Shown one piece after another: positions 1-9,248 of a stretch of 64,000 nt of DNA. Position numbers and translations under genes: made by a program. The stretch comes from Holophagaceae bacterium (GTDB lineage: Bacteria > Acidobacteriota > Holophagae > Holophagales > Holophagaceae), in NCBI GenBank assembly GCA_021286765.1, contig JAJTBS010000002.1:62001-126000 (forward strand), written 5' to 3'. The notes below the pieces were generated by a model. The model saw nothing but the letters and a program-made list of their open reading frames with translations, searched no databases and was not told where the DNA came from. The number at the start of each line of letters is the position of its first letter. Position 1 is the stretch's first letter.

Positions 1-95
1 ACGCTCCAGATCGAGGCCATGACGCCTCGGTGGAGCAGATCGCCGACGAGGAACCCATCGAGCGTGGCGCCGGGTTCGATGCCTTGCCGGTTCAT
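1..95 (-). CDS. Ser/Thr protein kinase, N-terminal fragment (runs off the window)
   Basis: Only the first 31 codons lie in the window. The frame starts MNRQGIEPGATLDGFLVG and continues through DLLHRGVMASIWS. This matches the usual opening of a Hanks-type kinase: a linker, then the glycine-rich ATP loop, here in the form LHRGVMASIW. The ATG lies 3 bases after the TGA of the phosphoesterase upstream (TGA-ACC-ATG), so the two are almost certainly cotranscribed. The catalytic loop and the rest lie outside the window, so the kinase call rests on the N-terminal pattern alone. Two further kinases occur in this window, which makes the reading more plausible. Confidence 0.5.
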   Translation of the reverse strand, partial: MNRQGIEPGATLDGFLVGDLLHRGVMASIWS

Positions 96-98
96 GGT

Positions 99-839
99 TC
101 AGCGCCCTTTCTGAAGTCGGTTCGCCAGGGAGGGGGGGAGCCCCGCGCGGAGAATGGCGAGGGCGGTGGCCTCCACATCGTAGGGCACTCGGAAGTGGGT
201 GATCTCGGAGCGGTCTGTGTCCAAGATGGCATAGGCTGCGCTGGGATCGCCGTCCCGCGATTGACCCACGGCGCCCACCACCGTGAGCCATCGCCGGTGG
301 CGGGGGAGCGGCACCGACACCGACGGAACGGGCTGGAAGGACACCAGCTGTCCAGTGGCGGTGATGCCGTGCAGTGCAGGGAGATGGGTGTGCCCGCAGA
401 ACACGGTCTGGGCCCGGCTGGCCTCGAGCGCACGCTTGGCCGCCGGGCCATCGTTCACATAGATCCATGCGGGATAGGTCTGAGGGCTCGCATGGACGTA
501 GAGCCGGGTCTCGTCCTCAAAGCGCATGGGGAGGCTGCCCAGGAACTCGCGCTCGCCAGGGCCCAGTTGTCCACGCGTCCAGGCCATGGCGGTCTCCGCA
601 TCGGAGGTCATGGACTCTCGCGTCTCAGCCACGGCCTGGTCGTGATTGCCCGCGACCGCAATGGCGCCACGGGCCACTGCGCCCATGATCCGTTCCAGCA
701 CCTCCTGGGGTTCAGGGCCGTAGCCGACGTAGTCACCCAGGAACACGAACCGGTTCGCGCCTTGCGCCTGCGCATGGGCCAGACAGGCATCCAGCGCGCG
801 GCGATTGGCGTGGATGTCGGCCATGAGGGAGATGCGCAT
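99..839 (-). CDS. Calcineurin-like metallophosphoesterase (YfcE/serine-phosphatase type)
   Basis: A 246-residue cytoplasmic metallophosphoesterase that probably hydrolyses phosphomonoesters or phosphodiesters using two metal ions. All the family motifs are visible in order: D8-x-H10, GD at 35-36, GNHD at 64-67, H116 and GHTH at 149-152. The length suits the single-domain family, and there is no signal peptide. It is followed after 3 bases by the start of a Ser/Thr kinase. Members of this family can dephosphorylate proteins as well as nucleotides, so it may reverse the action of that kinase, but this is inferred from position only. The start is the first ATG after a long non-coding stretch. 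The true substrate cannot be read from sequence. Confidence 0.85.
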   Translation of the reverse strand: MRISLMADIHANRRALDACLAHAQAQGANRFVFLGDYVGYGPEPQEVLERIMGAVARGAIAVAGNHDQAVAETRESMTSDAETAMAWTRGQLGPGEREFLGSLPMRFEDETRLYVHASPQTYPAWIYVNDGPAAKRALEASRAQTVFCGHTHLPALHGITATGQLVSFQPVPSVSVPLPRHRRWLTVVGAVGQSRDGDPSAAYAILDTDRSEITHFRVPYDVEATALAILRAGLPPSLANRLQKGR

Positions 840-1332
840 GAATCATCCTGCTGAGGGAGAAGCAAGCATCATGACAGGGGGAGGGGAGGCGGTGGCAGCT
901 CGAACACCGGGCCTGGACATCGCCTAAGGAAGTCGGGCCGAGCAAGTCGAGCCGCGTGCCAGGGCGTACCGGAAAAATGCCATCGGAATTGATGCGCGTC
1001 GCAACCATGGGCCGAAGCAGGTCATGTTGAAAATGTGTAAGACGATCCAAAGATCATTTGTATTCAGGAATTGCTTGATCGTTTCTCCTCGCTGGGATTG
1101 TGAATTTTCTCGTCGAACTCGCTTGACCTTACCTCAAGGAAAGCGTTAGCTAGGGTCAGCCAATCCAAACCAAGCGTCCCGAACGATGGCATGCCCATCT
1201 CGGTTCTCATAACGAAGCTCTCCTTCCCGCATCCCGACCGTGGGGGTTCGGATCGCCGCCCCGATGGGCGCAGCGCCGAATGCACCCTTTTGAACTTTCA
1301 TTTCAAGTCCCTTTTCCCAGGAGGCACCACCT
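840..1332. other. Intergenic region upstream of the MHS transporter
   Basis: About 490 bases between the phosphoesterase (minus) and the transporter (plus). It is less GC-rich than its surroundings around 1020-1160. It contains a possible sigma70-type promoter on the plus strand (listed separately) and a local hairpin around 1246-1283 (TTCGG and CCGAA arms with an inner CGCCC/GGGCG stem). A 48-codon minus-strand frame (1064-1210) has a reasonable Shine-Dalgarno, but I could not link it to any known protein. No tRNA or other recognisable RNA gene was seen. Confidence 0.4.
1123..1151 (+). promoter_or_regulatory. Candidate sigma70-type promoter for the transporter gene
   Basis: TTGACC at 1123-1128 and TTAGCT at 1146-1151 are separated by exactly 17 bases, close to the sigma70 consensus. 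It would give a leader of about 170 bases before the ATG at 1333. It is found by pattern only; other weak -35/-10 pairs exist in the same AT-richer stretch. Confidence 0.35.
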
Positions 1333-2994
1333 ATGGCCCTCGCAACTGAGCAGCTCGCCGGAAAGGCCCCGCTCACCAAAGACGAACGGTTGGTGATCAT
1401 CGCGTCGTCGGTCGGCACCGTCTTCGAATGGTACGACTTCTACCTCTACGCGACGCTTGCCCCCTTCTTCGCCGCGCTCTTCTTCCCCAAGGGCAACGAG
1501 ACGGCCGCCCTGCTATCCGCTTTCGCAGCCTACGCGGCGGGCTTCCTGGTCCGGCCCTTCGGCGCGCTGGTGTTCGGCCGCATCGGCGACCTCATCGGAC
1601 GGAAGTACACATTCCTGGTGACCATCATGGTCATGGGCCTGTCCACCTTCGGCGTCGGCCTCCTGCCGACCTTCACAAGCATCGGCTGGTGGGCCCCCAT
1701 CATCATGGTGAGCCTGCGCCTCCTCCAGGGCTTGGCCCTCGGGGGTGAGTACGGCGGCGCCGCCACGTACGTGGCTGAGCACTCCGCGTCGAACCGGCGC
1801 GGCTACAACACCAGCTGGATCCAGACCACGGCCACCGTGGGCTTCTTCCTCTGCCTGGGCATCATCCTCGCCTGCCGCCAGGGGCTTTCCAAGGAGGCCT
1901 TCGCGACCTGGGGCTGGCGCATCCCCTTCTGGGTGTCCATCCTTCTGTTGGGAGTGAGCGTCTGGATCCGCCTGAAGCTGCATGAATCCCCCGTCTTCCA
2001 GAAGATGAAGGCCGAGGGCAAGGGTTCCAAGGCGCCCCTCACGGACAGCTTCCTCAAGTACCCCAACAACAAGTATGCCCTGCTGGCCCTCCTGGGCGCC
2101 ACCGCCGGTCAGGGCGTGGTGTGGTATACCGGCCAGTTCTACGCGCTGTTCTTCCTGCAGATCACGCTAAAGGTGGACTACCAGACCACCTACCTGCTGA
2201 TTGGCGCCTCCCTCCTGCTGGGCACGCCCTTCTTCATCTTCTTCGGCTGGCTGTCGGACAAGATCGGCCGCCTGAAGATCATCATGGCCGGCTGCCTCAT
2301 CGCCGCCTTGACCTTCTTCCCCATGTTCAAGGCCCTGACCCACTATGTGAACCCGGCCCTGGAGACCTTCCAGAACACCACCGAAATCGTGGTGGCCGCC
2401 AACCCCGCCGACGAGAACTTCGTGCTTTTCGTGATGCCCAACACCAAGTTCAGCGAGGTGGACCGCGTCAACGACTTCTTCGCCAAGCAGGGCCTCAACG
2501 TGAAGAAGGTCGCCCCCGAGGCCGGCAAGTCCGTCGTGGCCACCATCACCGGCAAGAACCCCACCACCGGGCAGATCACCAGCACCCGCGTCGAGGGCTG
2601 GAACCCCGGCTCTGAGAAGGCCCTGAAGCAGGCCCTCACGGACCTCGGTTACCCCAAGGAAGCTGACAAGTCGAAGATCAACTACCCGATGACCCTCCTC
2701 ATCCTGTTCGTCTTCCTCATCTACGTGACCATGGTCTACGGCCCCATCGCCGCTTTCCTGGTGGAGTTGTTCCCCACGAACATCCGCTACACCTCCATGT
2801 CCCTGCCCTATCACATCGGCAATGGCTGGTTCGGTGGCATGCTGCCGCTCTTCGCCACAGCCATCGTGGCCCTGAAGGGCAACATCTACTACGGCCTCTG
2901 GTACCCGGTGATCGTGGCGATCATGACGTTCGTGATTGGCACCCTCTTCCTGAAGGAAACCAAGGACCGGGACATCAGCACCTACCAGCACTAG
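1333..2994 (+). CDS. MHS-family MFS transporter with a long extramembrane insert
   Basis: A 553-residue inner-membrane symporter of the metabolite:H+ symporter group (ProP/KgtP-like). Early features are the family N-terminus (VFEWYDFYLYATLAPFF), the A-like loop motif GRIGDLIGRK near residue 90, and RLLQGLALGGEYGG in TM4. Typical MHS proteins are 430-500 residues. This one carries about 100 extra soluble residues between TM8 and TM9 (roughly residues 340-450), rich in charged and polar residues. An AGGAGG ribosome site precedes the ATG. acs lies 283 bases downstream on the same strand, so acetate, propionate or another small carboxylate is a sensible substrate guess. Proline/betaine and alpha-ketoglutarate transporters are close relatives, so the substrate is open. 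Confidence 0.88.
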   Translation: MALATEQLAGKAPLTKDERLVIIASSVGTVFEWYDFYLYATLAPFFAALFFPKGNETAALLSAFAAYAAGFLVRPFGALVFGRIGDLIGRKYTFLVTIMVMGLSTFGVGLLPTFTSIGWWAPIIMVSLRLLQGLALGGEYGGAATYVAEHSASNRRGYNTSWIQTTATVGFFLCLGIILACRQGLSKEAFATWGWRIPFWVSILLLGVSVWIRLKLHESPVFQKMKAEGKGSKAPLTDSFLKYPNNKYALLALLGATAGQGVVWYTGQFYALFFLQITLKVDYQTTYLLIGASLLLGTPFFIFFGWLSDKIGRLKIIMAGCLIAALTFFPMFKALTHYVNPALETFQNTTEIVVAANPADENFVLFVMPNTKFSEVDRVNDFFAKQGLNVKKVAPEAGKSVVATITGKNPTTGQITSTRVEGWNPGSEKALKQALTDLGYPKEADKSKINYPMTLLILFVFLIYVTMVYGPIAAFLVELFPTNIRYTSMSLPYHIGNGWFGGMLPLFATAIVALKGNIYYGLWYPVIVAIMTFVIGTLFLKETKDRDISTYQH

Positions 2995-3031
2995 GGTGAA
3001 CCTCCGGGGCCATGGCCGCCGGAGCAGGACG

Positions 3032-3076
3032 GAGGCCGGGCGAGCGGAGCATCCCATCGCCCGGCCTCGTCTTCTT
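3032..3076 (+). terminator. Rho-independent terminator after the MHS transporter
   Basis: A perfect 12-base stem (GAGGCCGGGCGA at 3032-3043, TCGCCCGGCCTC at 3057-3068) with a 13-base loop, followed by GTCTTCTT. It lies 37 bases after the transporter stop. The T tract is interrupted, so termination may be partial and allow some readthrough into acs. Confidence 0.6.
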
Positions 3077-3277
3077 GAGGTTCCACCGGGGTGGACACCT
3101 TGGGTTGTGCGGTGCCCACCTCTGGACAAGGCCCGGCACGGGTCGGAAAATGATCGCCACCCAGCCCTTCGCCCCTCTTCCATTACTCACGGATTCGCGT
3201 GAAACAGCCTGCATTCGCAGCCACTGACCGAATTCGCATCGTTCCTTTCTGAACCACCCTTGGCACGGAGTCGACCC

Positions 3278-5230
3278 ATGTCCCAAGACCTCTTCCCTGT
3301 GAAACCGCATGTCCGGGAGCGGGCCCACATCAAGACGATGGAGGAGTACCAGCGGTTGTACCGCCTGTCGCTGGACAACCCGGAATGGTTCTGGGGCGAA
3401 CAGGCCAAGGCGCTGACCTGGTTCCACCCCTGGCAGTCGGTGTTCGACGCCGACTATAAAGAGGTGGACTTCTCCTGGTACTCGGGCGGCCGGATCAATG
3501 CCTGCTTCAACTGCGTGGACCGTCACCTGCCCGCCCTGGGCGACAAGACCGCCATCATCTGGGCCCAGGACGAACCTGGCCAGTACACCCACATCACCTA
3601 CCGCGACCTCAAGCACAATGTGGCCCGCGTGGCCAACGTGCTGCTTCACAACGGCGTCAAGAAGGGTGACCGGGTCTGTCTGTACATGACCATGATCCCC
3701 GAGCTCGTCTACACGATGCTGGCCTGTGCCCGCATCGGGGCCGTTCACTCCGTGGTCTTCGGTGGCTTCTCCGCGGAGTCCCTGCGTGACCGCATCGTGG
3801 ACGCCCACTGCAAGGTGGTGGTGACGGCCAACGAAGGGCTGCGTGGTGGCAAGCGCGTCCCCCTGAAGCGCACCGTGGACCGGGCCATCGAGGGCATGTC
3901 CATGGTGGAGTGCGTCCTGGTGGCCCGCCGCACCGATGGCGATGTGCCCATGCAGCCTGGGCGAGACCTGTGGCTGGACGAGGAAACCGCCAAGCAGCGT
4001 TCCACCTGCACCAACGAGTGGATGGGCGCCGAGGACCCCCTGTTCATCCTCTACACCTCGGGCAGCACCGGCAAGCCCAAGGGACTCCTGCATACCACGG
4101 GCGGCTACCTCACCTACGCGGCCTTCACCCACAAGTACGTCTTCGACTACCACCCCGAGGACATCTACTTCTGCGCGGCCGACATCGGCTGGGTGACGGG
4201 GCACAGCTACATCGTCTATGGGCCCCTGGCCAACGGCGCCACCTCCGTGATCTTCGAGTCGACCCCGCTCTATCCGGATGCCGGCCGGTATTGGCAGATC
4301 ATCGACGACCTCGGCGTGAACATCTTCTACACCGCGCCCACGGCCCTGCGGGCCCTGGCCGCGGCCGGCGACGAATGGATCGGCAAGTACAGCCGGAAAT
4401 CACTCCGCGTGCTTGGCACCGTGGGCGAGCCCATCAATCCTGAAGTCTGGCGCTGGTATCACGACGTGGTGGGCGGCGGCAACTGCACCGTGGTCGACAC
4501 TTGGTGGCAGACGGAGACCGGCGGCATCCTCATCACTCCGCTTCCCGGCGTCACGCCCACCAAGCCCGGCTCAGCGACGCTGCCCTTCTTTGGCGTGAAG
4601 CCCGTCATCGTGGACCCAGCCACGGGTGTGCCCATCGAAGGCAATAGCGTGGAGGGCGCCCTGTGTCTGGGCGCTCCCTGGCCAGGTCAGGCGCGTACGG
4701 TGTTTGGGGACCACAAGCGGTTCCGAGAGACCTACTTCACCCAGTACCCGGGCTACTACTTCACGGGTGATGGAGCCCGGCGGGACGAGGATGGCTACTA
4801 CTGGATCACGGGCCGCATTGACGATGTGATCAACGTCAGTGGCCATCGCCTGGGCACAGCCGAGGTGGAAAGCGCCTTGGTGGCCCACGAGGCCGTGGCC
4901 GAGGCCGCCGTGGTGGGCTACCCGCATCCCATCAAGGGGCAGGGCATTTACTGTTACGTGTTGCTGAACGCCGGTTTCAGCGAGAGCGACAACCAGCAGC
5001 TCATTGGAGCCCTCAAGGAGCAGGTCCGCCAGGTCATCGGCGCCTTCGCGGCTCCCGACGTCATCCACATCGCGTCAGGGCTGCCCAAGACCCGCAGCGG
5101 CAAGATCATGCGGCGGATCCTCCGCAAGATCGCGTCTTCGGAATACGACGGCCTGGGCGATCTCTCCACCCTGGCCGAACCGGATGTGGTCAGCCGCCTG
5201 ATCGACGACCATCAGCGCCATAACGCCTGA
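3278..5230 (+). CDS. acs: Acetyl-CoA synthetase
   Basis: A 650-residue AMP-forming ligase making acetyl-CoA from acetate, ATP and CoA in the cytoplasm. The length is normal for Acs. Visible motifs include the ATP-binding [11 protein letters not shown], the acetate-pocket WWQTETGG stretch, the hinge/adenylate motif ([18 protein letters not shown], then [10 protein letters not shown]) and the C-terminal [11 protein letters not shown], whose second lysine is the catalytic residue controlled by acetylation in known Acs proteins. The frame stays open to a TTG at 3260. I chose the ATG at 3278 because a GGAG (3267-3270) lies 7 bases before it and would fall inside the coding region otherwise. It pairs with the MHS transporter upstream. 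Confidence 0.96.
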   Translation: MSQDLFPVKPHVRERAHIKTMEEYQRLYRLSLDNPEWFWGEQAKALTWFHPWQSVFDADYKEVDFSWYSGGRINACFNCVDRHLPALGDKTAIIWAQDEPGQYTHITYRDLKHNVARVANVLLHNGVKKGDRVCLYMTMIPELVYTMLACARIGAVHSVVFGGFSAESLRDRIVDAHCKVVVTANEGLRGGKRVPLKRTVDRAIEGMSMVECVLVARRTDGDVPMQPGRDLWLDEETAKQRSTCTNEWMGAEDPLFILYTSGSTGKPKGLLHTTGGYLTYAAFTHKYVFDYHPEDIYFCAADIGWVTGHSYIVYGPLANGATSVIFESTPLYPDAGRYWQIIDDLGVNIFYTAPTALRALAAAGDEWIGKYSRKSLRVLGTVGEPINPEVWRWYHDVVGGGNCTVVDTWWQTETGGILITPLPGVTPTKPGSATLPFFGVKPVIVDPATGVPIEGNSVEGALCLGAPWPGQARTVFGDHKRFRETYFTQYPGYYFTGDGARRDEDGYYWITGRIDDVINVSGHRLGTAEVESALVAHEAVAEAAVVGYPHPIKGQGIYCYVLLNAGFSESDNQQLIGALKEQVRQVIGAFAAPDVIHIASGLPKTRSGKIMRRILRKIASSEYDGLGDLSTLAEPDVVSRLIDDHQRHNA

Positions 5231-5236
5231 TCTGCT

Positions 5237-5267
5237 CCGGGAGTTCCTCGTTTGGAGAACTCCCTCG
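5237..5267 (+). terminator. Short hairpin directly after acs
   Basis: GGGAGTTC (5239-5246) pairs perfectly with GAACTCCC (5257-5264). An outer CC-GG pairing around one bulged T extends it. It begins 8 bases after the acs stop and precedes the main terminator. There is no T tract, so it may protect the 3' end rather than terminate. Confidence 0.4.
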
Positions 5268-5272
5268 GACCC

Positions 5273-5310
5273 CCAAGAGAGAGCCCGGCATAGGCCGGGC
5301 TTTCTCTTGG
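5273..5310. terminator. Strong bidirectional terminator between acs and the purine nucleoside phosphorylase gene
   Basis: A 17-base stem (CCAAGAGAGAGCCCGGC at 5273-5289 with its partner at 5294-5310, one G-T wobble) and a four-base loop ATAG. AG-rich and CT-rich arms give U-rich ends in both directions. It lies between the converging acs (plus) and phosphorylase (minus) genes and can serve both. Confidence 0.8.
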
Positions 5311-5332
5311 CCATCTTGGAGGTCCAGGCCGG

Positions 5333-6148
5333 CTAATGCGGCAGGTCCCGCACGAAGGCGCGGATCAGGGATTCGAAGCGGCCGGCGGCGGCGGCACCCG
5401 CCTCCAGGACTTCCTGGTGGGTGAGGGCCTGGGGGAGGATGCCCGCAGCCATGTTGCAGAGGCAGGAGATTCCGGCGACCCGCATGCCCTCGTGCCGGGC
5501 GACGATGGCTTCCGGAACGGTGCTCATGCCCACGGCATCAGCACCCATGGTGCGGAAGGCGCGGATCTCGGCGGGCGTTTCGTAGCTGGGCCCCGTCAAT
5601 CCGAGGTAGACCCCCTCCCGCAGGGTCTGGCCGAGTTGCCGTGCGCAGGCCAAGAGCTGCTGACGGAAGGCGGGATCGTAGATGGCTGTCATATCGGGGA
5701 AGCGCGGTCCCGGTTCCACATTGGGACCGATGAGCGGATTGGTCCCGAACAGGTTGATGTGATCGGTCAGGGCCATGAGATCACCCACGCCAAAGCCCGG
5801 ATTGAGTGCGCCAGCCGCATTGGTCAGCAACACGGCCCTGACCCCGAGACGCCCGTACAGGCGCATGGGGGCGACCACAAGGGGCATCGGATGGCCCTCG
5901 TAGAAGTGGAAGCGGCCAGCCTGAAGGGCCACCTTGCGGCCCTCGAACTCGCAGAAGACCAGCTTGCCGCCGTGCCCCACGACGGTGGGCGCAGGAAACC
6001 CAGGGAGGTCGGTGAAGGGGATGGACAGGCCGCCCTTCGCCTCCGGGCCATCGGCCAGGGCTCCCAGCCCAGATCCCAGGACCATGACAAGCTCGGGGAC
6101 GAAGGGCGCCTTCGCCCTCAGGACGGTCAATGCGTCAGAGAATGTCAT
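5333..6148 (-). CDS. Purine nucleoside phosphorylase (trimeric PNP-I type)
   Basis: A 271-residue enzyme that splits inosine or guanosine with phosphate into base plus ribose-1-phosphate in purine salvage. Family motifs are clear: phosphate loop GSGLG 25-29, GRFHFYEGH 78-86 (phosphate/ribose), NAAGALN 110-116, GPSYETPAE 186-194, GADAVGMS 202-209 and N232, the purine-contacting Asn of the low-molecular-mass trimeric PNPs. This separates it from hexameric DeoD. It ends 23 bases before the shared terminator. The next gene upstream on the same strand is a lipoprotein 15 bases away, so the two could be cotranscribed although no functional link is apparent. Confidence 0.93.
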   Translation of the reverse strand: MTFSDALTVLRAKAPFVPELVMVLGSGLGALADGPEAKGGLSIPFTDLPGFPAPTVVGHGGKLVFCEFEGRKVALQAGRFHFYEGHPMPLVVAPMRLYGRLGVRAVLLTNAAGALNPGFGVGDLMALTDHINLFGTNPLIGPNVEPGPRFPDMTAIYDPAFRQQLLACARQLGQTLREGVYLGLTGPSYETPAEIRAFRTMGADAVGMSTVPEAIVARHEGMRVAGISCLCNMAAGILPQALTHQEVLEAGAAAAGRFESLIRAFVRDLPH

Positions 6149-6163
6149 GTCAAGCCCAGGGGA

Positions 6164-8092
6164 TTAGAGCGCAGGGGTGAGCGACAGGGTCACCACGACA
6201 TCCGGCTGGAGCGCCGTGGGACTCTTGAGGCGGAGCCGCACCGGGTGGTAGTAGGGAACCAGGGTGCTGTTCACAGGAATGGTGATCGTTTCCGTGGTGC
6301 TACCAGCGCCCGTGAAGGTGAAGGTCCGAACCATCCACGGCAGATCAACTTCGAGTTTTGCATCCGGCCCCAGGGCCGGCGCAATGGTCGCGGTGAGGGT
6401 GCAGCGCTTGTCCGCACTCAGGCTGAATCCGGCGTAAGATACCTCACCCTGGCTCAGGTTGGGGTAGGCACCATTCACCAGGGTGGCCTTGGCCATGCTG
6501 AGGGTCACAGACGGGAAGGGCGCCGTGGGATTGGTCCCCCAGTCCGCCACGAAGGAGGCGTAAGCCCCGGTGGTGGGGCGGGGCCAAGTGATTCCGAAGG
6601 GCGTCGTCAGCGTGGTCAACACCGAGTCGGTAAAAATGCCTGAAAGATTCACGGGTTCCGAGGAGGCTTTGGCCTCCTTGAGGCGGTCAAGCTGGTTGTA
6701 GATGCTGAGCGGCTCGAGGTCGCGGGCCTCGCTCGTATCTGTGGCGATCTTCGTCAGGGCGGGAGCCTGGAAGAACCGCAGGGTAGCCAAGGGGTCGATC
6801 TTGGCCCAATCCGCCGCCAGTCCCGGAGAAGGCAGGCTGTTCGCCTTGAGAATGATTTCCCAGGCGAGGGCACGGATGGCGGGCGCGGAGTAGGGCGTCA
6901 GCTGGGCGGAGCCGAGCCCAGTGATATCCCGGATGTCCACCATCGACGTCAAGCTGGTGCCGTGGGTGTCGGCCAGGTAGGGGGACTTCAGGACATTGGC
7001 GGCCATGACATCCGCCAATCCTTCGATGCGCGCCATGTCGGGAACGAGGTTCGTGAGGGCCGCACCCGCAGGCTCAAGAGGACTAGTGGAGACAGAGAAG
7101 GTGCGCCCGAGGTTGTTGGCATAGAGCCAATTCCTCGCCAGAAGGGGGAGGATTACCCCCTCGTCCCAGGCATCGTCATTCTCAAGGCCCCCCCGGAGGG
7201 ATCCGAAGAAGTGGAACCTTCCTGTGGATGTATCGAACGATTGGGGAAACCGGGACGTGTCGTATTCCACATAGGACCCCCGCGGTTCAGATAAGCCAAG
7301 CCAATAGTGGAGATCGAAGCTTGTGCCGGGCGTGGCAAACCCGTAGAGGGCAACAAAGGTGGCAATGGTGTCACCGATGCCCAGAATCCGGCTGCCGCTG
7401 CCGAATCCTGCGGTACGTCCGACCACGGTCGTTTCCAGTACGGCCTGGTCCGTCAGAGGTGCCTCGGTGTTGCTGAGGTTGAAAGAGGGATTGACGAGCC
7501 ACCATTCGTCATTCAAACCCACGGTGAAATTGACTACAGAATCAGAAGAAATGACAGAGTTCGGGGCGTTGTTGTTTGCCGGGGCGGTTCCGTCGGCGGC
7601 CTTTCGCAGGGCGTAGCGGAGCCGGTCCAGGGCTCCAGTCGTGCTGGTGATGCCATCTGGCTCGGCGATGACATTGATCAGGAGATTCCCGCCCCCTACA
7701 AATGAACTGAGAACCTCGACCATGGTGGGCCGATCCTTCGTGACTGACAGGACGTAGTTTCCCGAGGCATCTGAGGTCGTCGTGCGGACCACGATCCAAG
7801 GGTAGGTCTTGGTCCCATTCGGATTGGTCTGTTCGATTTTCTGGTAGGCCCGCAATACCACGCCCCTGGCGGGCAGGCTCTTGAGGTTGGCGGCCACACT
7901 GGCATCCTGCAGTCCGGTGGGCACCCCATTGGCATCGGTGGCGAGGGGTACCCGGGAGTAGGTGACCGTTCCGGTGATGAGCGCCGAGGTACTCGCGGTG
8001 GTACTACCCTTGCTCTTTCCACCACAGGCCAGGGCCACGGCCAGAAGTGCGATGGCCCCCAAGGTCTGGAGGAAAGCTCGGGACAAACGCAT
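6164..8092 (-). CDS. Lipoprotein with an apparently inactivated zinc-metalloprotease-like domain
   Basis: 642 residues. A signal peptide ends at C23 (ALAC), suggesting lipid attachment. Residues 39-145 look like a beta-sandwich of the carboxypeptidase-regulatory type (ITGTVTYS, SDASGNYVLSV). The middle resembles a family of large secreted proteins I recall having a D-E-F-D-x-H-V-x-x-HEWGHY zincin motif followed by a GEG/EG region. Here the first block reads ENDDAWDEGVILPLLARNW (304-322) and lacks both zinc-binding His residues, while the later RIEGLADVMAANV (355-367) is kept. I therefore infer a non-catalytic relative. The ATG at 8092 is preferred over a GTG two codons earlier because GAGG lies 5 bases before it. 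Function unknown. Confidence 0.6.
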   Translation of the reverse strand: MRLSRAFLQTLGAIALLAVALACGGKSKGSTTASTSALITGTVTYSRVPLATDANGVPTGLQDASVAANLKSLPARGVVLRAYQKIEQTNPNGTKTYPWIVVRTTTSDASGNYVLSVTKDRPTMVEVLSSFVGGGNLLINVIAEPDGITSTTGALDRLRYALRKAADGTAPANNNAPNSVISSDSVVNFTVGLNDEWWLVNPSFNLSNTEAPLTDQAVLETTVVGRTAGFGSGSRILGIGDTIATFVALYGFATPGTSFDLHYWLGLSEPRGSYVEYDTSRFPQSFDTSTGRFHFFGSLRGGLENDDAWDEGVILPLLARNWLYANNLGRTFSVSTSPLEPAGAALTNLVPDMARIEGLADVMAANVLKSPYLADTHGTSLTSMVDIRDITGLGSAQLTPYSAPAIRALAWEIILKANSLPSPGLAADWAKIDPLATLRFFQAPALTKIATDTSEARDLEPLSIYNQLDRLKEAKASSEPVNLSGIFTDSVLTTLTTPFGITWPRPTTGAYASFVADWGTNPTAPFPSVTLSMAKATLVNGAYPNLSQGEVSYAGFSLSADKRCTLTATIAPALGPDAKLEVDLPWMVRTFTFTGAGSTTETITIPVNSTLVPYYHPVRLRLKSPTALQPDVVVTLSLTPAL

Positions 8093-8201
8093 GACCACCT
8101 CGAAACGGCGAAAGGACCCAGTCTACCACGGCCTCCGGGACTGATCCCGCGTGGGGATCGGGAGGCGTGCTCTCATCCTGTGCCGCGGAGGACCGGGAAG
8201 T

Positions 8202-9248
8202 TCAGCGGGAGGAGCCCGGCCTGAGCAGCGCGTTCTGCGCGGCCAGTTCCGCTGGGATCTCCTCTTCGTCGTTCAGGACCGGTAGGGGATTCCGCTGTAC
8301 GCCATCGATCTTGAGTTCGAAGTGGAGGTGGGGGCCTGTGGAATTGCCCGTGCGGCCCACCTCGGCAATCTTCTGGCCCCGACGCACGATCTCACCGACC
8401 TGGACGAGGTTCAGACGGTGGTGGGCGTAGAGGGTGGCCACCCCGTTGCCGTGCTCGATCACCACGTAGTTGCCGTACTGCTTGTGCTTCCCGGAGAGGA
8501 CCACCTGCCCGTCCAGGGCCGCGAAGACGGCGGTGCCGATGGGGGCGTTCAGGTCCACGCCCCGGTGACGCCCCTTGTAGCGCACCCGCTTCTTGCGCTG
8601 GTTCTTCACGCGGATGGTCTTGGTGCGCATGCGGGGACCCCATGCCGAGCTGATGGTCCGGGTCTCCACGGGCCAGAGCAGGTCCAGGCGCTCCGGATCC
8701 GCGGGGGCATAGGTGGGGAGGAGGGCCTTCAGTTCCGCCTCGGTGACGGGCGGCATCACCGGCTGCATGCGGGCCAGGAGCTGGGCCGTGGTGGCGGGGG
8801 CCTGGTGGGAGTCGACATGGGCCGAGCTGACGGGGCCATCGGAAGGACGGGGGCTGCGCACCTGATAGGGCAGCAGGCGCTCGAGGTGAGGCATGGGGGT
8901 GGAGACCACCACGGGGGAGCTCGGCAGGGCGGTGAGGGGCGTCCGGGGCGTGGCGTTCGCATCCTCCTCACTCCGGGGGGCCGCCTGGGCCAGGCTGCGG
9001 GAGGAGCGGAGGTTCAGGCGGGTGCCGATGGCCAGCTTGGATAGGGACTTGCCCGGGTTCAAGGCCGCAAGCTCGTCCAGGCTCAGCCCGTGGATCCGGG
9101 CCACCTGGGCCGCCGTCTCGCCCTTCTTGATCACATGCACCGAGCCATCCGCGGGCCGGGAGGACGCTTTCTTGCTGGTTCGCTTCGGGGCGGCCTGTAG
9201 GCCTAAACCAAGAGATGCAAGCACTAAAGTTAAAACAGCGTGGCGCAT
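8202..9248 (-). CDS. Secreted LysM and M23 peptidase (cell-wall endopeptidase)
   Basis: A 348-residue exported protein that probably cuts peptidoglycan cross-links. A signal peptide (residues 1-19, cleavage near LQA-AP) is followed by a basic linker, one LysM domain (about 37-81, VHVIKKGETAAQVARIHGLS), a Pro/Ser-rich linker and a C-terminal LytM/M23 domain. Zinc ligands are visible as HRGVDL (H and D) and GPHLHFELK, so it should be active. The start is the ATG at 9248, with GGGAG 7 bases upstream. The frame extends 26 codons further upstream but that part has no signal sequence. A TATGAT -10-like box lies about 100 bases upstream. It stands alone between the lipoprotein and moaC. Confidence 0.9.
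   Translation of the reverse strand: MRHAVLTLVLASLGLGLQAAPKRTSKKASSRPADGSVHVIKKGETAAQVARIHGLSLDELAALNPGKSLSKLAIGTRLNLRSSRSLAQAAPRSEEDANATPRTPLTALPSSPVVVSTPMPHLERLLPYQVRSPRPSDGPVSSAHVDSHQAPATTAQLLARMQPVMPPVTEAELKALLPTYAPADPERLDLLWPVETRTISSAWGPRMRTKTIRVKNQRKKRVRYKGRHRGVDLNAPIGTAVFAALDGQVVLSGKHKQYGNYVVIEHGNGVATLYAHHRLNLVQVGEIVRRGQKIAEVGRTGNSTGPHLHFELKIDGVQRNPLPVLNDEEEIPAELAAQNALLRPGSSR

Noticed and set aside
1064..1210. 48-codon minus-strand frame with a good Shine-Dalgarno (AAGGAG 9 bases before ATG)
   Set aside because: No similarity recognised and no signal or membrane feature. The Shine-Dalgarno match is chance-likely in a 490-base gap. Conservation in relatives would be needed.
3260..3277. 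TTG at 3260 as the start of acs
   Set aside because: The best ribosome site (GGAG) lies inside this segment and fits the ATG at 3278, where the Acs sequence starts normally.
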